Source of the DNA: Caulobacter sp. BP25
Lineage (GTDB): Bacteria; Pseudomonadota; Alphaproteobacteria; Caulobacterales; Caulobacteraceae
Assembly (NCBI RefSeq): GCF_002737755.1
Contig: NZ_PEGH01000017.1
Span: 496,001-560,000 of the forward strand
DNA length: 64,000 nt
Reading direction: 5' to 3'
Both the position numbers and the translations under genes were made by a program. Of this stretch, positions 44,981-53,699 are shown piece by piece. The notes beneath the pieces are model-generated. The model saw only the letters and a program-made list of their open reading frames with translations. It ran no database searches and was not told the origin of the DNA. Each line of letters starts with the position of its first letter. The first letter of the stretch is position 1.

Positions 44981-46417
44981 TTAGAATTCGATTTGCATGC
45001 GGGCTTGGAAGACCGTCACGTTGGCGTCGTTTTCGACCGTACCGATGCGGCGGTTATTGACCTTGGCCTTGGTGACGTTCGCCATGAAGCGGACGTTGCT
45101 GTAGGGGTACCAGTTCACGCCGGCGGTCACGCCCTTGTAGGTGCCCGCAGTCGCCAGGCCCGGCTGACTGGCCAGGGCCGTGACAGCGTTCGGGCTCATC
45201 TTGGTCAGGTCGGCATAGTCATAGCGGCCCGCCACTTCGAAGGCGCCCTTGCCGCCCTTGTCGATCGGCTGGAGGACCTTGACCTTCCCGAACTGACCCG
45301 AGGCGTTGTACGGGCGGGTTTCGCCGGTCGGGAACCAGCTGGCCAGCGCATAGCCGGTGACGATGTTGAAATCCTTGCCGCCGTTGGCGGCGCTCTGGGT
45401 CGTGGTCACGCGATTGACCTTGATCCGGGCCAGCTCGCCCTGCACCGAGACCGTCTTGTGTTTCCAGGCCGCTTCAGCGGCGACGGTGGTGTCGCTTTTG
45501 CCGACGGCGCCCGTCGACAGCAGCACGCCCCCAGCGGAGGTTTGCGGGCGATAGGCCGTGTTGGCCGCTGCCGCGTAGGTAAAGCCGGTTTCGCCCCCCG
45601 TGTCGCGCTGGCGAAGCGAAACGCCCAGGTGAACCGCGTCGTCAGCCGTCATGATCGGCGCATAGGTGCCGCGCACCATGAAGCCGGAGCGCTCTTTGGC
45701 GTTATTGGCGCTGTAGGCGCCTGACGAGACGTCGGCCTTGTTGATCGAATCGCCTTGCAGCGCGCCGCGCAGCGACCAGTTCTTTCCGATCTTGGTGGCC
45801 TGGGCGGAGAGCACGAAGCCGTTGTCGGTCAGGTCGCCGAACGGACCGCGCTCCATGAAGGTGATGTTCTTGATCGAGGTGAGGTTCTCGAGACCGCCGA
45901 CCTTCTGGTTGCCGACAGCGAGCAGCAGGCCGCTCTTGGTCCTGTACTCGATGACCGCGTCGTCCCAGCCCCAGGCGCCGCCATTGGCCGCGCCGCCTTC
46001 GATCCGATAGGCGAAGCCGGCGAACTGGCCTTCCGCGCCAAGGAACAACTGACGGGCGCGATACTGGCGCGACTTGTAGGTGGGGCCGCTGTCGCGATCG
46101 ACATTGACGTTGACGCCGTCGATCAGCAGACGGCCACGCAGCTTGAACGTGGCGCCGCTGGCTTCGGTGAAGCGGGGGGAGCCTTCCCACCGGATCTGGG
46201 TGGCCGGCGCCGCCGGCTTGGCGACCGGCGCGGCGACTGGAGCGGCGACCGGCGCGGAGGACTTGGTCTCAAGCGACTGCAGTCGCTCCTGCATAACCTT
46301 GATTTGCGCCTTCAGCTCTTCGAGCGCGGCGGCGTCTGTCTTGGGCGCCTCTTGGGCGGCTGCGACGCTAGCCAGCATGGTCGCAGCCAACAAAGTTACA
46401 GGAAAGAGTTTGCGCAC
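44981..46417 (-). CDS. Phosphate-selective-type porin (OprO/OprP family)
   Basis: Outer-membrane beta-barrel porin, 478 residues: signal peptide (to about residue 21), a short coiled-coil (EELKAQIKVMQERLQSLE), an Ala/Pro linker, then a barrel of alternating strands ending in FQARMQIEF with the C-terminal Phe required for BAM. LRGRLLIDGVNVN at the barrel start and RYDYADLTKMSPN near the end match OprO/OprP. Phosphate or polyphosphate uptake is inferred from the family. It lies at the probable rearrangement junction next to dnaQ. Confidence 0.9.
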   Translation of the reverse strand: MRKLFPVTLLAATMLASVAAAQEAPKTDAAALEELKAQIKVMQERLQSLETKSSAPVAAPVAAPVAKPAAPATQIRWEGSPRFTEASGATFKLRGRLLIDGVNVNVDRDSGPTYKSRQYRARQLFLGAEGQFAGFAYRIEGGAANGGAWGWDDAVIEYRTKSGLLLAVGNQKVGGLENLTSIKNITFMERGPFGDLTDNGFVLSAQATKIGKNWSLRGALQGDSINKADVSSGAYSANNAKERSGFMVRGTYAPIMTADDAVHLGVSLRQRDTGGETGFTYAAAANTAYRPQTSAGGVLLSTGAVGKSDTTVAAEAAWKHKTVSVQGELARIKVNRVTTTQSAANGGKDFNIVTGYALASWFPTGETRPYNASGQFGKVKVLQPIDKGGKGAFEVAGRYDYADLTKMSPNAVTALASQPGLATAGTYKGVTAGVNWYPYSNVRFMANVTKAKVNNRRIGTVENDANVTVFQARMQIEF

Positions 46418-46687
46418 GAGAGATCGCCCTGTTTTCTGAGAAAACGAGATTTGTTGGGCGAAGTTGATCGGCTCGGCGGGTGAATTCGTGATTAATACCT
46501 CGAAAGGCGCGACAATATGACCTATCTTATAACGATGTTATTTTTCGAATCCTGACATGTCGCCTGACTGACGCGAATTCTCATGGATGATATTGAAGTT
46601 GGTGGGGATGCGGGCCCGTCAACTTTTTGGGCCTCCGACTTTCCGGCAAAGGCCAAACGGAGCGGCGTTTTCGAACGCCGTTCGGGC

Positions 46688-47401
46688 TCAGCCCTCGACC
46701 GCCACGACCCCGAACTTGATCCAAAGGGCCTGGTCCTTGAGATTCTTGCGGACCCAGGCGGCATGAACCTCGCGTTCGACGTCGGTCGAGCGGGGCGCGA
46801 GCGGCCGTGGGCGAACCCCGTAAGAGCCTTGAGCGGCGGCCGACACGGCGAGGCTCTCGACCGCGTGGGTGAGCTCCAGCGCGCGTTCCTTACCGCCCTG
46901 CAGCTCCAAATAGACCTCGGCCAACAGGTGGGCGTCGATCAGGGCGCCGTGCTTGTCGCGACTTTCCAGGCTGATCTTGAAGCGTTTGCACAGCGCGTCG
47001 AGCGAGTTGTACATGCCCGGAAAGCGCTTCTTGGCCATCGCCAGGGTGTCGATCCAGCGATCCTCGTGGATCGGGGCGCGGCCGCACTTGGCCAACTCGA
47101 AATTGACGAACTGACGGTCGAAGGCGGCGTTGTGGGCCACGACCACGCTGTCGCCGACGAACTCGACGAAGCGGTCGGCGATCTCGTGGAACTTGGGCTT
47201 GCCGGTCAGGAAGGCGCTGGACAGGCCGTGAACCTTCTCGGCCTCGGCCGGCATGTCCCGCAGCGGGTCGCAATATTCATGGAACGAGCGGCCGGTCGGC
47301 ATGAAGTCGACCACCTCGATGCAGCCGATTTCAACCAGGCGATCGCCCGTCTTCGGATCGAAGCCGGTCGTTTCAGTGTCGAGGATGATCTCGCGGGCCA
47401 T
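46688..47401 (-). CDS. dnaQ: DNA polymerase III epsilon subunit (proofreading exonuclease)
   Basis: 3'-5' exonuclease of the replicative polymerase, 237 residues. Exo I IILDTETTGFDP, Exo II in VVAHNAAFDRQFVNFEL and Exo III DKHGALIDAHLLAEVYLEL give the DEDDh set. The C-terminal tail binds the alpha subunit. It ends the leftward gene series maf-aroE-coaE-dnaQ from the origin. Confidence 0.96.
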   Translation of the reverse strand: MAREIILDTETTGFDPKTGDRLVEIGCIEVVDFMPTGRSFHEYCDPLRDMPAEAEKVHGLSSAFLTGKPKFHEIADRFVEFVGDSVVVAHNAAFDRQFVNFELAKCGRAPIHEDRWIDTLAMAKKRFPGMYNSLDALCKRFKISLESRDKHGALIDAHLLAEVYLELQGGKERALELTHAVESLAVSAAAQGSYGVRPRPLAPRSTDVEREVHAAWVRKNLKDQALWIKFGVVAVEG

Positions 47402-47432
47402 GGGCCTTCTTTGAGCCGGTTCGATCCACGCT

Positions 47433-48032
47433 TCAAGCGAAGCGGGAAGTTCTCAACAGAGTCAGAAGGTCGCGCACTTGCTCCCGAGCGTGCTCGACGC
47501 CTTGGCCTGTGTCGATGATGAAATCGGCGCGCGCACGCTTATCCGCATCGGGCAGCTGGCGCGCCAGGATCGCCTCGAACTTCTCGGGCGTCATTTCGGG
47601 CCGGGCCAGGACCCGAGCGCGCTGAACTTCGGGCGGAGCCGAGACGACAACGACCTTGTCGACGCTCTTCTGGCCGCCGGTCTCGAACAGCAGAGGCACG
47701 TCCAGGACCACGATCTCGTGGCCCTCGGCCTGGGCCTTCTGGAAGAAGCCGATGCGGTGGGCGCCGACCAGCGGGTGGACGATCGCCTCCAGCTTGGCCA
47801 GAGCCTCGGGATCCCCGACCACCTTGGCGCTGAGCCTCGCGCGGTCGATCGCGCCGTCGACCACCACGCCGGGGAAGGCCGCCTCGACCGGAGGGACGGC
47901 CGCGCCACCGGCGGCGTATAGCGCGTGGACTGCCGCGTCGGAGTCGTAGACGGGAACACCCTCGGCCTCGAACATCGACGCGGTCGTGGACTTTCCCATG
48001 CCGATCGAACCGGTCAGGCCCAGCACCAGCAT
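47433..48032 (-). CDS. coaE: Dephospho-CoA kinase
   Basis: Last step of coenzyme A synthesis. 199 residues from [21 protein letters not shown], with the P-loop at 8-15, [14 protein letters not shown] and the lid region [19 protein letters not shown]. The frame is open upstream to 48104 inside aroE, but this start is standard and is four bases after the aroE stop. Confidence 0.95.
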   Translation of the reverse strand: MLVLGLTGSIGMGKSTTASMFEAEGVPVYDSDAAVHALYAAGGAAVPPVEAAFPGVVVDGAIDRARLSAKVVGDPEALAKLEAIVHPLVGAHRIGFFQKAQAEGHEIVVLDVPLLFETGGQKSVDKVVVVSAPPEVQRARVLARPEMTPEKFEAILARQLPDADKRARADFIIDTGQGVEHAREQVRDLLTLLRTSRFA

Positions 48033-48036
48033 GGCT

Positions 48037-48894
48037 TTAAGCCTCGCCCAGAAGCGCCAGGGCCAGGCCGCGCACATCGACGGTGGGAGAGGGCGCCACG
48101 CCATAGATCGCCTCGAAGGTCGGTATGGCCTGACGCAACAGCATCTCCAAGCCGTCCACCGTGCGCCGGCCCGCCGCCTCGGCGCGGCGCAGGAACTCGG
48201 TGCGCAGCGGCTTGTAGACCATGTCCATCACCACGGCGGTCTTCGGCGTCAGGGATAGGTCCGCTGACGGGCCGTCTCCGCCGCCCAGGCCCAGCGAGGT
48301 GGCGTTGATGACGAGGCCCGCATCGGCCAGTAGACCGGGGAGGGCGGTCTCCTCGGCCGCGACCACCTTGGCCCCAAAGGCGTCGGACAGCTCCTGGGCG
48401 CGAGCCAGGGTGCGGTTGACGATGCGGATCTGTGGCGCGCCCGCCAGCAACAGGGCCGCCACCGCCCCTCGCGCCGCGCCGCCGGCGCCGAGGATGACCA
48501 CCGGGCCAGCCTTGGCGTCGAAGCCTGGGGCCTGAGCCTCGACCGCGCCCAAGAGGCCCGGCCCGTCGGTGTTGTCGGCATGGATCGAGCCGTCGGCAGC
48601 GAACAGCAGAAGGTTCGCTGCTCCGGCCATCCTGGCCAGGTCGCTGGCGGTGTCGGCCAACGCCAGGGCGCGTTCCTTGAAGGGAATGGTGACGTTGACC
48701 CCGCGCACCGCCCCGCCGCGCAGGCCGTCGACGAAGGTCTCGAACCGTTCAGCCGCCGGGGCAAAGGGGACGTAGGCTGCATCCAGGCCGGCCGCTGCGA
48801 TCCAGGCGTTGTGGATCACCGGGCTCATAGAGTGCTTGATCGGCTGGCCGCAGACGCCGCCGACGATGGCCGCGCCCGAAATCGTGGAAGTCAT
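48037..48894 (-). CDS. aroE: Shikimate dehydrogenase
   Basis: NADPH-dependent reduction of 3-dehydroshikimate in aromatic amino-acid synthesis, 285 residues. Motifs: [16 protein letters not shown] (substrate site), [11 protein letters not shown] with the catalytic Lys, [13 protein letters not shown] and the Rossmann [13 protein letters not shown]. Its ATG overlaps the maf stop (ATGA), so translation is coupled. Earlier in-frame starts would lie within maf. Confidence 0.95.
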   Translation of the reverse strand: MTSTISGAAIVGGVCGQPIKHSMSPVIHNAWIAAAGLDAAYVPFAPAAERFETFVDGLRGGAVRGVNVTIPFKERALALADTASDLARMAGAANLLLFAADGSIHADNTDGPGLLGAVEAQAPGFDAKAGPVVILGAGGAARGAVAALLLAGAPQIRIVNRTLARAQELSDAFGAKVVAAEETALPGLLADAGLVINATSLGLGGGDGPSADLSLTPKTAVVMDMVYKPLRTEFLRRAEAAGRRTVDGLEMLLRQAIPTFEAIYGVAPSPTVDVRGLALALLGEA

Positions 48895-49520
48895 CCGACC
48901 AGGGCTCCGTGAAGACGTAGAAAGTCCAGAAGTGCGACCAAGGGCAGACCCAGTATGGCGAAGTAGTCCCCGTCGACCTGGTCGAACAGCTGCACGCCCT
49001 CGCTCTCCAACTCGTAACAGCCGACCGACCACAGCAGGGCCTCGCCGCGCCGCTCTATATACTGGTCGAGCCAAGCCTCGCTGAACGGGCGGACCGAAAG
49101 CTTGGCGGTCTCGACAATCCGCCAGATCGGCTGGCCGTCGCGGGCCACCACCACGGCCGAGTGCAGCTTGTGGACCTGGCCGCGCAGTTCCAAGAGGCGG
49201 GCGCGCGCCTCGCCCAGGGTGTCGACCTTGTCGATCAGCTTGCCGCGCAGGTCGAGCGTCTGGTCGGCGCCGATGACAAGGCCGGAGCGCTTGGTCGAGA
49301 CCTTAACGGCCTTCATCTCCGCCAGGGCGTCGGCGATGTCGCGCGGCGTGACCTCTTCGGCCAGAAGAGAGGCCTTGGCCGCGTCCTCATCTACGCCCGA
49401 GCCGACCGCCTCGAAGGCGACGCCGGCGTTCTTCAGGATCATCTGGCGGGCCGAGCTCTTGGACGCCAGGGTTACGGGGGCCAGGGTTACGGGGGCCAGG
49501 GTTACGGGGGTAAGCGTCAA
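48891..49520 (-). CDS. maf: Maf-family nucleotide pyrophosphatase
   Basis: House-cleaning NTP pyrophosphatase, 209 residues as called. The family start [13 protein letters not shown] is preceded by a threefold PVTLA-type repeat encoded by three exact 15-bp units (49466-49510). VIGADQTLD holds the metal-binding residues. [28 protein letters not shown] is the C-terminal signature. Start at 49520; no alternative start closer to TLASKS is visible. Confidence 0.93.
   Translation of the reverse strand: MTLTPVTLAPVTLAPVTLASKSSARQMILKNAGVAFEAVGSGVDEDAAKASLLAEEVTPRDIADALAEMKAVKVSTKRSGLVIGADQTLDLRGKLIDKVDTLGEARARLLELRGQVHKLHSAVVVARDGQPIWRIVETAKLSVRPFSEAWLDQYIERRGEALLWSVGCYELESEGVQLFDQVDGDYFAILGLPLVALLDFLRLHGALVG
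49466..49510 (-). repeat. Three exact 15-bp tandem repeats in the 5' end of maf
   Basis: The unit CCAGGGTTACGGGGG (plus-strand sense) occurs three times without change, adding in-frame five-residue copies (TLAPV) after the start codon. Being a multiple of three, copy number can change without shifting the frame. Confidence 0.95.
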
Positions 49521-49525
49521 AGGCG

Positions 49526-50437
49526 TCAGGCTCCCAGGACCTCGACCTTGCCGCGGCCGCCCGACAGCAGGTTGATGATCGCCGCCGCCGTCTCTTCGAC
49601 GGAGCGCCGGGTGATGTCGATCACCGGCCAGCCCTGACGTTCGAACAGGCGGCGGGCGGCGATGATCTCCTGGCGCACGGCGTCGGCGTCGACATAGTCG
49701 CTCTCGCGGTTCTCCTTCAGGGAGAGCAGGCGGTTGCGGCGGATCTGGATCAGCCGGTCCGGCGAGGTGATCAAGCCAACGATCAGGGTATTCTTCAGCT
49801 CGAACAGGTCCTGCGGCGGCGGACGCCCCGGCACCAGCGGCACATTGGCGGCGCGCACGCCGCGATGGGCGAGATAGATGCAGGTCGGGGTCTTGGAGGT
49901 GCGCGACACCCCAACCAGGATCACGTCGGCTTGGGTCAGGTCCTGGCCGCCCTGGCCGTCATCGTGGGCTATGGCGTAGTCCAGCGCCTCGATCCGGTCG
50001 AAATAGTCATTGGTCAGGGCGTGTTGAGCGCCGACCCGCGTCGAGATCCGCGCGCCGAGATAGCGCGACATGGCGCTAACCACCGGGTCGAGGGCGGCGA
50101 TGCAGGGCATTTCCAGCTTGCGGCACCCTTCCTCAAGCGCCGCGCGCAGGCCGGGGTCGACGATGGTGTGCATGACCACGCCCGGCGCGCCGGCGATCTC
50201 CTCCAGCGCTCGATCCAGCTGACGCGTTGAGCGCACCAACGCATAGATGTGCTCGATCGGCAGGATGTCGGTGAACCGTGCGCAGACCGCGCGCGCCATG
50301 GCGTTCAGCGTCTCACCCGTCGAGTCCGACACCAGATGGATGTGGAAGTAGGTCGCGAAACGCGGGGGCAGGCGTTCGCCCTCGCCGCCAGCGCCGTGAC
50401 TCTCCTGTGGATCATCCGTTAACGGTTGTTTAACCAC
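49526..50437 (-). CDS. ppsR: PEP synthase/PPDK regulatory kinase-phosphorylase (DUF299, PpsR)
   Basis: Bifunctional ADP-dependent kinase and Pi-dependent phosphorylase acting on phosphoenolpyruvate synthase or pyruvate phosphate dikinase. 303 residues; VSDSTGETLNAMARAV near residue 36, P-loop GVSRTSKTPTCIYLA near 175 and the conserved RRSVEETAAAII end. It is the first gene left of the origin; a perfect CtrA site and a TGATCCACA box overlap its first codons. The maf start is five bases after its stop. Confidence 0.93.
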   Translation of the reverse strand: MVKQPLTDDPQESHGAGGEGERLPPRFATYFHIHLVSDSTGETLNAMARAVCARFTDILPIEHIYALVRSTRQLDRALEEIAGAPGVVMHTIVDPGLRAALEEGCRKLEMPCIAALDPVVSAMSRYLGARISTRVGAQHALTNDYFDRIEALDYAIAHDDGQGGQDLTQADVILVGVSRTSKTPTCIYLAHRGVRAANVPLVPGRPPPQDLFELKNTLIVGLITSPDRLIQIRRNRLLSLKENRESDYVDADAVRQEIIAARRLFERQGWPVIDITRRSVEETAAAIINLLSGGRGKVEVLGA

Positions 50438-50884
50438 TAGCCCTGCCTCTGGGGACGCCTGGGCGCCGAATGGCCCGAGAGGCGTCGTGACATGGCGCCG
50501 CTGTGATCAACGGTCGCATTGCTCGCGTACCATCCCCAGGCTCGACCCGCATCCCCCGAAGTCTGAATCCTCGTTCTCCCTGTCGGGGGAAAGAGTCTCG
50601 TGAGGGGTCTTTCACGCGCCGCCGTTAATTAAGTTTTCATTAAGACCTTCAAGGCCCTGCAAGGGTGTCCACAAGATTAACAGAGGGTTAACCACATGTG
50701 CGGGCCCTTGTGGGCAAGGCCGGATCGCGTGTGGGAGTCACGCGCTCGGCGAGGGTTTTCCCCACTTTGCAGTTGCCCTCCTGCTCCCTCTTCCAAAACC
50801 TAATTTCTTATTAAGATATGTTAGAAAGGGCTTAAGGGGACTCCGGGCTTGAGCCAAAGCCCAGGCCGGGCTTTAACCCGAGCC
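50400..50884. other. Chromosomal replication origin (Cori type)
   Basis: The region between ppsR and hemE, slightly overlapping ppsR, holds the Caulobacter origin signals. Perfect CtrA sites TTAA-N7-TTAA lie at 50419-50433, 50629-50643 and 50677-50691, a near match (CTAA-N7-TTAA) at 50800-50814, and a partial one at 50811. TGTGGATCA (reverse of the G-box TGATCCACA) is at 50406-50414; TCCCCA-type weak boxes are at 50450-50455 (reverse), 50533-50538 and 50759-50764. GANTC methylation sites are at 50565, 50593, 50735 and 50839. An AT-rich stretch is at 50795-50830. No gene is present. Confidence 0.9.
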
Positions 50885-51940
50885 ATGACGTCGCCCTCCC
50901 AGACTCCCCATCAGACTCCGAAATTTCTCTCCGCGCTTTCCGGCGAGACGCACGCCCATCCGCCGATCTGGTTCATGCGCCAGGCGGGGCGGTATCTGCC
51001 GGAGTATCGCGCGGTTCGGGCCACGGCCCCAGACTTCATCAGCTTCTGCTTCGATCCGGAGAAGGCCGCCGAGGTCACCCTGCAGCCGATGCGGCGCTTC
51101 CCGTTCGACGCGGCCATCGTCTTCGCCGACATCCTGCTGATCCCGGGGGCTCTGGGCCAAAAGGTCTGGTTCGAGGCCGGCGAGGGTCCAAAGCTCGGCG
51201 ACATGCCGTCCGTCGAGTCCATGGCCGAAAAGGCCGGCGAGGCGGGCAAGGCCCTATCGCTCGTCGGCGAGACGCTGACGCGGGTTCGCTCGGCGCTCGA
51301 TCCGGAAAAAGCCCTGATCGGCTTTGCCGGCGCGCCCTGGACCGTGGCGACCTACATGATCGAGAAGAGCTCCAGCGACCGTAGCGGCGCGCGGACCTTC
51401 GCCTACCAGAACCCCGAGACGACTGACGCCCTGATCCAGGTGCTGGTCGACTCGACGATCGACTACCTGGCCATGCAGGTCGACGCCGGCGCGCAAGCCG
51501 TGAAGCTGTTTGAGAGCTGGGCCGAGGGTCTGTCCGAGCCGCTATTCGATCGCCTGGTCACCCAGCCGCACAAGAAGATCGTCGAAGGCCTTCGGGCCCG
51601 CGGCGTCACCGTGCCGATCATCGGTTTCCCGCGCGGGGCCGGCGCCCTGGTCGAGGGCTACGCTGCCCATGTTCCGGTGCAGGGCGTGGCGCTCGACACC
51701 CAGGCCAGCGCCACGCTGGGCCAAGCCATCCAGAAGACCAAGACCATCCAGGGCGCACTCGATCCGCTGCTTCTGCGGGCCGGCGGCGACGCCCTGCTCA
51801 AGCGCGTGGACGAACTGCTCGAACAGTGGAACCAGGGTCCCTATATCTTCAACCTGGGCCACGGGATCCTGCCCGATACGCCGATCGCGCACGTCGAGGC
51901 GGTGCTTGAGCGGGTGACCGGACAGAAGGTGGTCAAGTGA
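50885..51940 (+). CDS. hemE: Uroporphyrinogen decarboxylase
   Basis: Fifth step of heme synthesis, decarboxylating uroporphyrinogen III to coproporphyrinogen III. 351 residues: PPIWFMRQAGRYLPEYR near residue 20 (active-site Arg), ILLIPGALGQKVWFEAGEGP near 80 and the NLGHGILPDTP end. The ATG at 50885 is preferred; a TTG at 50849 lies in the CtrA-rich origin edge. In Caulobacter the hemE promoter lies within the origin. The stop overlaps hemH. Confidence 0.97.
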   Translation: MTSPSQTPHQTPKFLSALSGETHAHPPIWFMRQAGRYLPEYRAVRATAPDFISFCFDPEKAAEVTLQPMRRFPFDAAIVFADILLIPGALGQKVWFEAGEGPKLGDMPSVESMAEKAGEAGKALSLVGETLTRVRSALDPEKALIGFAGAPWTVATYMIEKSSSDRSGARTFAYQNPETTDALIQVLVDSTIDYLAMQVDAGAQAVKLFESWAEGLSEPLFDRLVTQPHKKIVEGLRARGVTVPIIGFPRGAGALVEGYAAHVPVQGVALDTQASATLGQAIQKTKTIQGALDPLLLRAGGDALLKRVDELLEQWNQGPYIFNLGHGILPDTPIAHVEAVLERVTGQKVVK

Positions 51941-52980
51941 CCAAGAAACTCGCCGTCGTCCTGTTCAATCTGGGTGGACCCGATGGTCCGCGCGCCGTGC
52001 GGCCGTTCCTGTTCAACCTGTTCCGCGATCCGGCGATTATCGGCGCGCCAGCGCTGATCCGCTATCCGCTGGCGGCCCTGATCTCGACGACGCGCGAGAA
52101 GATGGCCAAGGCCAACTACGCGATCATGGGTGGCGGCTCGCCCCTGCTGCCGGAAACCAAGAAGCAGGCCGACGCGCTGGAGACCGCCCTGACGGCGGCT
52201 CTGCCGGGCGTCGAGGCCAAGTGCTTCATCGCCATGCGCTACTGGCATCCGCTGACCGGCGAGACCGCGCGCCAAGTCGCCGCCTTCGCGCCGGATGAGG
52301 TCGTTCTGCTGCCGCTCTATCCGCAGTTCTCGACCACGACGACGGGCTCGTCGCTGAAGGCCTGGCGCAAGACCTATAAGGGCTCGGGCGCCGAAACGAC
52401 GGTCTGCTGCTATCCGACGGACGGGGGCCTTGTCGACGCCCACGCCCGGATGATCCGCGAGACCTGGGAGAAGGCCGGTTCGCCGACCAATATCCGTCTG
52501 CTGTTCTCGGCCCACGGCCTGCCGGAGAAGATCATCCTGGCCGGTGATCCCTACCAAAAGCAGATCGAGGCCACGGCCGCCGGCGTCGCCGCCAAGCTGC
52601 CGGCCGAGATTGACTGGACGGTCTGCTACCAGAGCCGGGTCGGACCCCTGAAGTGGATCGGCCCGTCGACCGACGAGGAGATTCGCCGCGCGGGGACCGA
52701 GGGCAAGGGCGTGATGATCACGCCGATCGCCTTTGTCTCCGAGCACGTCGAGACCCTGGTCGAGCTCGACCACGAATACGCCGAGCTGGCGAAGGACGTC
52801 GGCGTCGCGCCCTATGTCCGGGTTCCTGCCTTGGGCGGCGCGCCCGAGTTCATCGGCGGTCTGGCCAGCGCCGTCCGCGACGCGCTGGGCAAACGGGCCG
52901 GCTCGGTCGCCCCGGCCTGCGGCTGGCGCTGCGGCGCTGAATGGTCCAAGTGCCCCCGTCGAGAGGGAGTCGCCGCGTGA
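51937..52980 (+). CDS. hemH: Ferrochelatase with C-terminal Cys cluster
   Basis: Inserts ferrous iron into protoporphyrin IX. 347 residues from a GTG overlapping the hemE stop. Signature LFSAHGLPEKII (catalytic His) is near residue 192 and CYQSRVGPLKWIGPSTDEEI near 232. The C-terminus contains ACGWRCGAEWSKCP, cysteines fitting the [2Fe-2S] cluster known in C. crescentus ferrochelatase. The stop overlaps the hemJ GTG. Confidence 0.96.
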   Translation: MTKKLAVVLFNLGGPDGPRAVRPFLFNLFRDPAIIGAPALIRYPLAALISTTREKMAKANYAIMGGGSPLLPETKKQADALETALTAALPGVEAKCFIAMRYWHPLTGETARQVAAFAPDEVVLLPLYPQFSTTTTGSSLKAWRKTYKGSGAETTVCCYPTDGGLVDAHARMIRETWEKAGSPTNIRLLFSAHGLPEKIILAGDPYQKQIEATAAGVAAKLPAEIDWTVCYQSRVGPLKWIGPSTDEEIRRAGTEGKGVMITPIAFVSEHVETLVELDHEYAELAKDVGVAPYVRVPALGGAPEFIGGLASAVRDALGKRAGSVAPACGWRCGAEWSKCPRREGVAA

Positions 52981-53444
52981 CGGATTTCCTGGTGGCGCAC
53001 TTCAATCTGGTGCGGGGCTTACACATCCTGTCGGTCATCGCCTTCATGGCCGGGATGCTCTACTTGCCGCGCCTGTTTGTTTATCACACCCAGGCCGAGC
53101 CGGGCTCGCAGATGGACGAGACGTTCAAGGTGATGGAGCGGCGCCTGCTGCGCGGCATCATCAATCCCGCCTCGATCGCCACGGCGCTGTTTGGCCTGGG
53201 CCTGATCCTGGCCGACGCCCAGATCCGGGGCTGGAGCTTCCTCCTCGAACCCTGGATGGCCACCAAGCTGGTCGCCCTGGTCGGCCTTTACGGCTTCCAC
53301 GGCTTCCTGTCGGCCTCGCGCAAAAAGTTCGAAGCCGGCCAGAACACCCGCCCGGAGAAGTTCTGGCGGATGGTCAACGAGATCCCGTTCGTGCTGGCGA
53401 TCGTGATCGTCCTCGCGGTGACGACCAAGTTCCTGAACCACTAG
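52977..53444 (+). CDS. hemJ: Protoporphyrinogen IX oxidase HemJ
   Basis: A 155-residue, four-helix inner-membrane protein of the HemJ family, with the His-containing first helix LVRGLHILSVIAFMAGMLYLPRLFVYH and the conserved WMATKLVALVGLYGFHG segment. It performs the step before ferrochelatase, fitting its place after hemH. The GTG start overlaps the hemH stop (GTGA) with GGGAG seven bases upstream; an earlier in-frame ATG at 52941 lies inside hemH. Confidence 0.93.
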   Translation: MTDFLVAHFNLVRGLHILSVIAFMAGMLYLPRLFVYHTQAEPGSQMDETFKVMERRLLRGIINPASIATALFGLGLILADAQIRGWSFLLEPWMATKLVALVGLYGFHGFLSASRKKFEAGQNTRPEKFWRMVNEIPFVLAIVIVLAVTTKFLNH

Positions 53445-53699
53445 AGCCCGCGGCGCTTGACCCGCCGCCCGCCGCGTGATTTGCATCGACGATCGGTTCG
53501 CTGTCAGTGAACCGTCTTCTTCTTTCGGACCGGCGCCCGTCCTGGCGCGCCCCGCGAGCGATCCGCTCCAAGGTCCGTCCCCCGAACGATCCGCGTCATC
53601 GTCAAGCGACGCGCATGTCCCGGTCTGACCGGGCGTGACCCCTGAAGTTCTACTGGCCGGACTCCGTCTTGGGGACCGCGCCCACCCTTGAGTCTTGTC
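53445..53699 (+). promoter_or_regulatory. Long leader upstream of rho
   Basis: 255 bases between hemJ and rho without a gene. From about 53520 to 53640 it is pyrimidine- and C-rich with YC steps (for example CCGTCCCCCGAACG). Such leaders can be rut sites for Rho autoregulation. There is no intrinsic terminator after hemJ. Regulatory role is inferred. Confidence 0.45.

Noticed and set aside
46418-46687. Possible RNA gene or phase of genes between the porin and dnaQ
   Set aside because: Only a hairpin CGGCGTT-TTCG-AACGCCG near 46663 is visible, with no T tract; the rest is AT-richer spacer without a supported feature.
50849-50884. TTG start for hemE at 50849
   Set aside because: It would place 12 extra residues in the origin edge; the ATG at 50885 fits the usual HemE N-terminus better.
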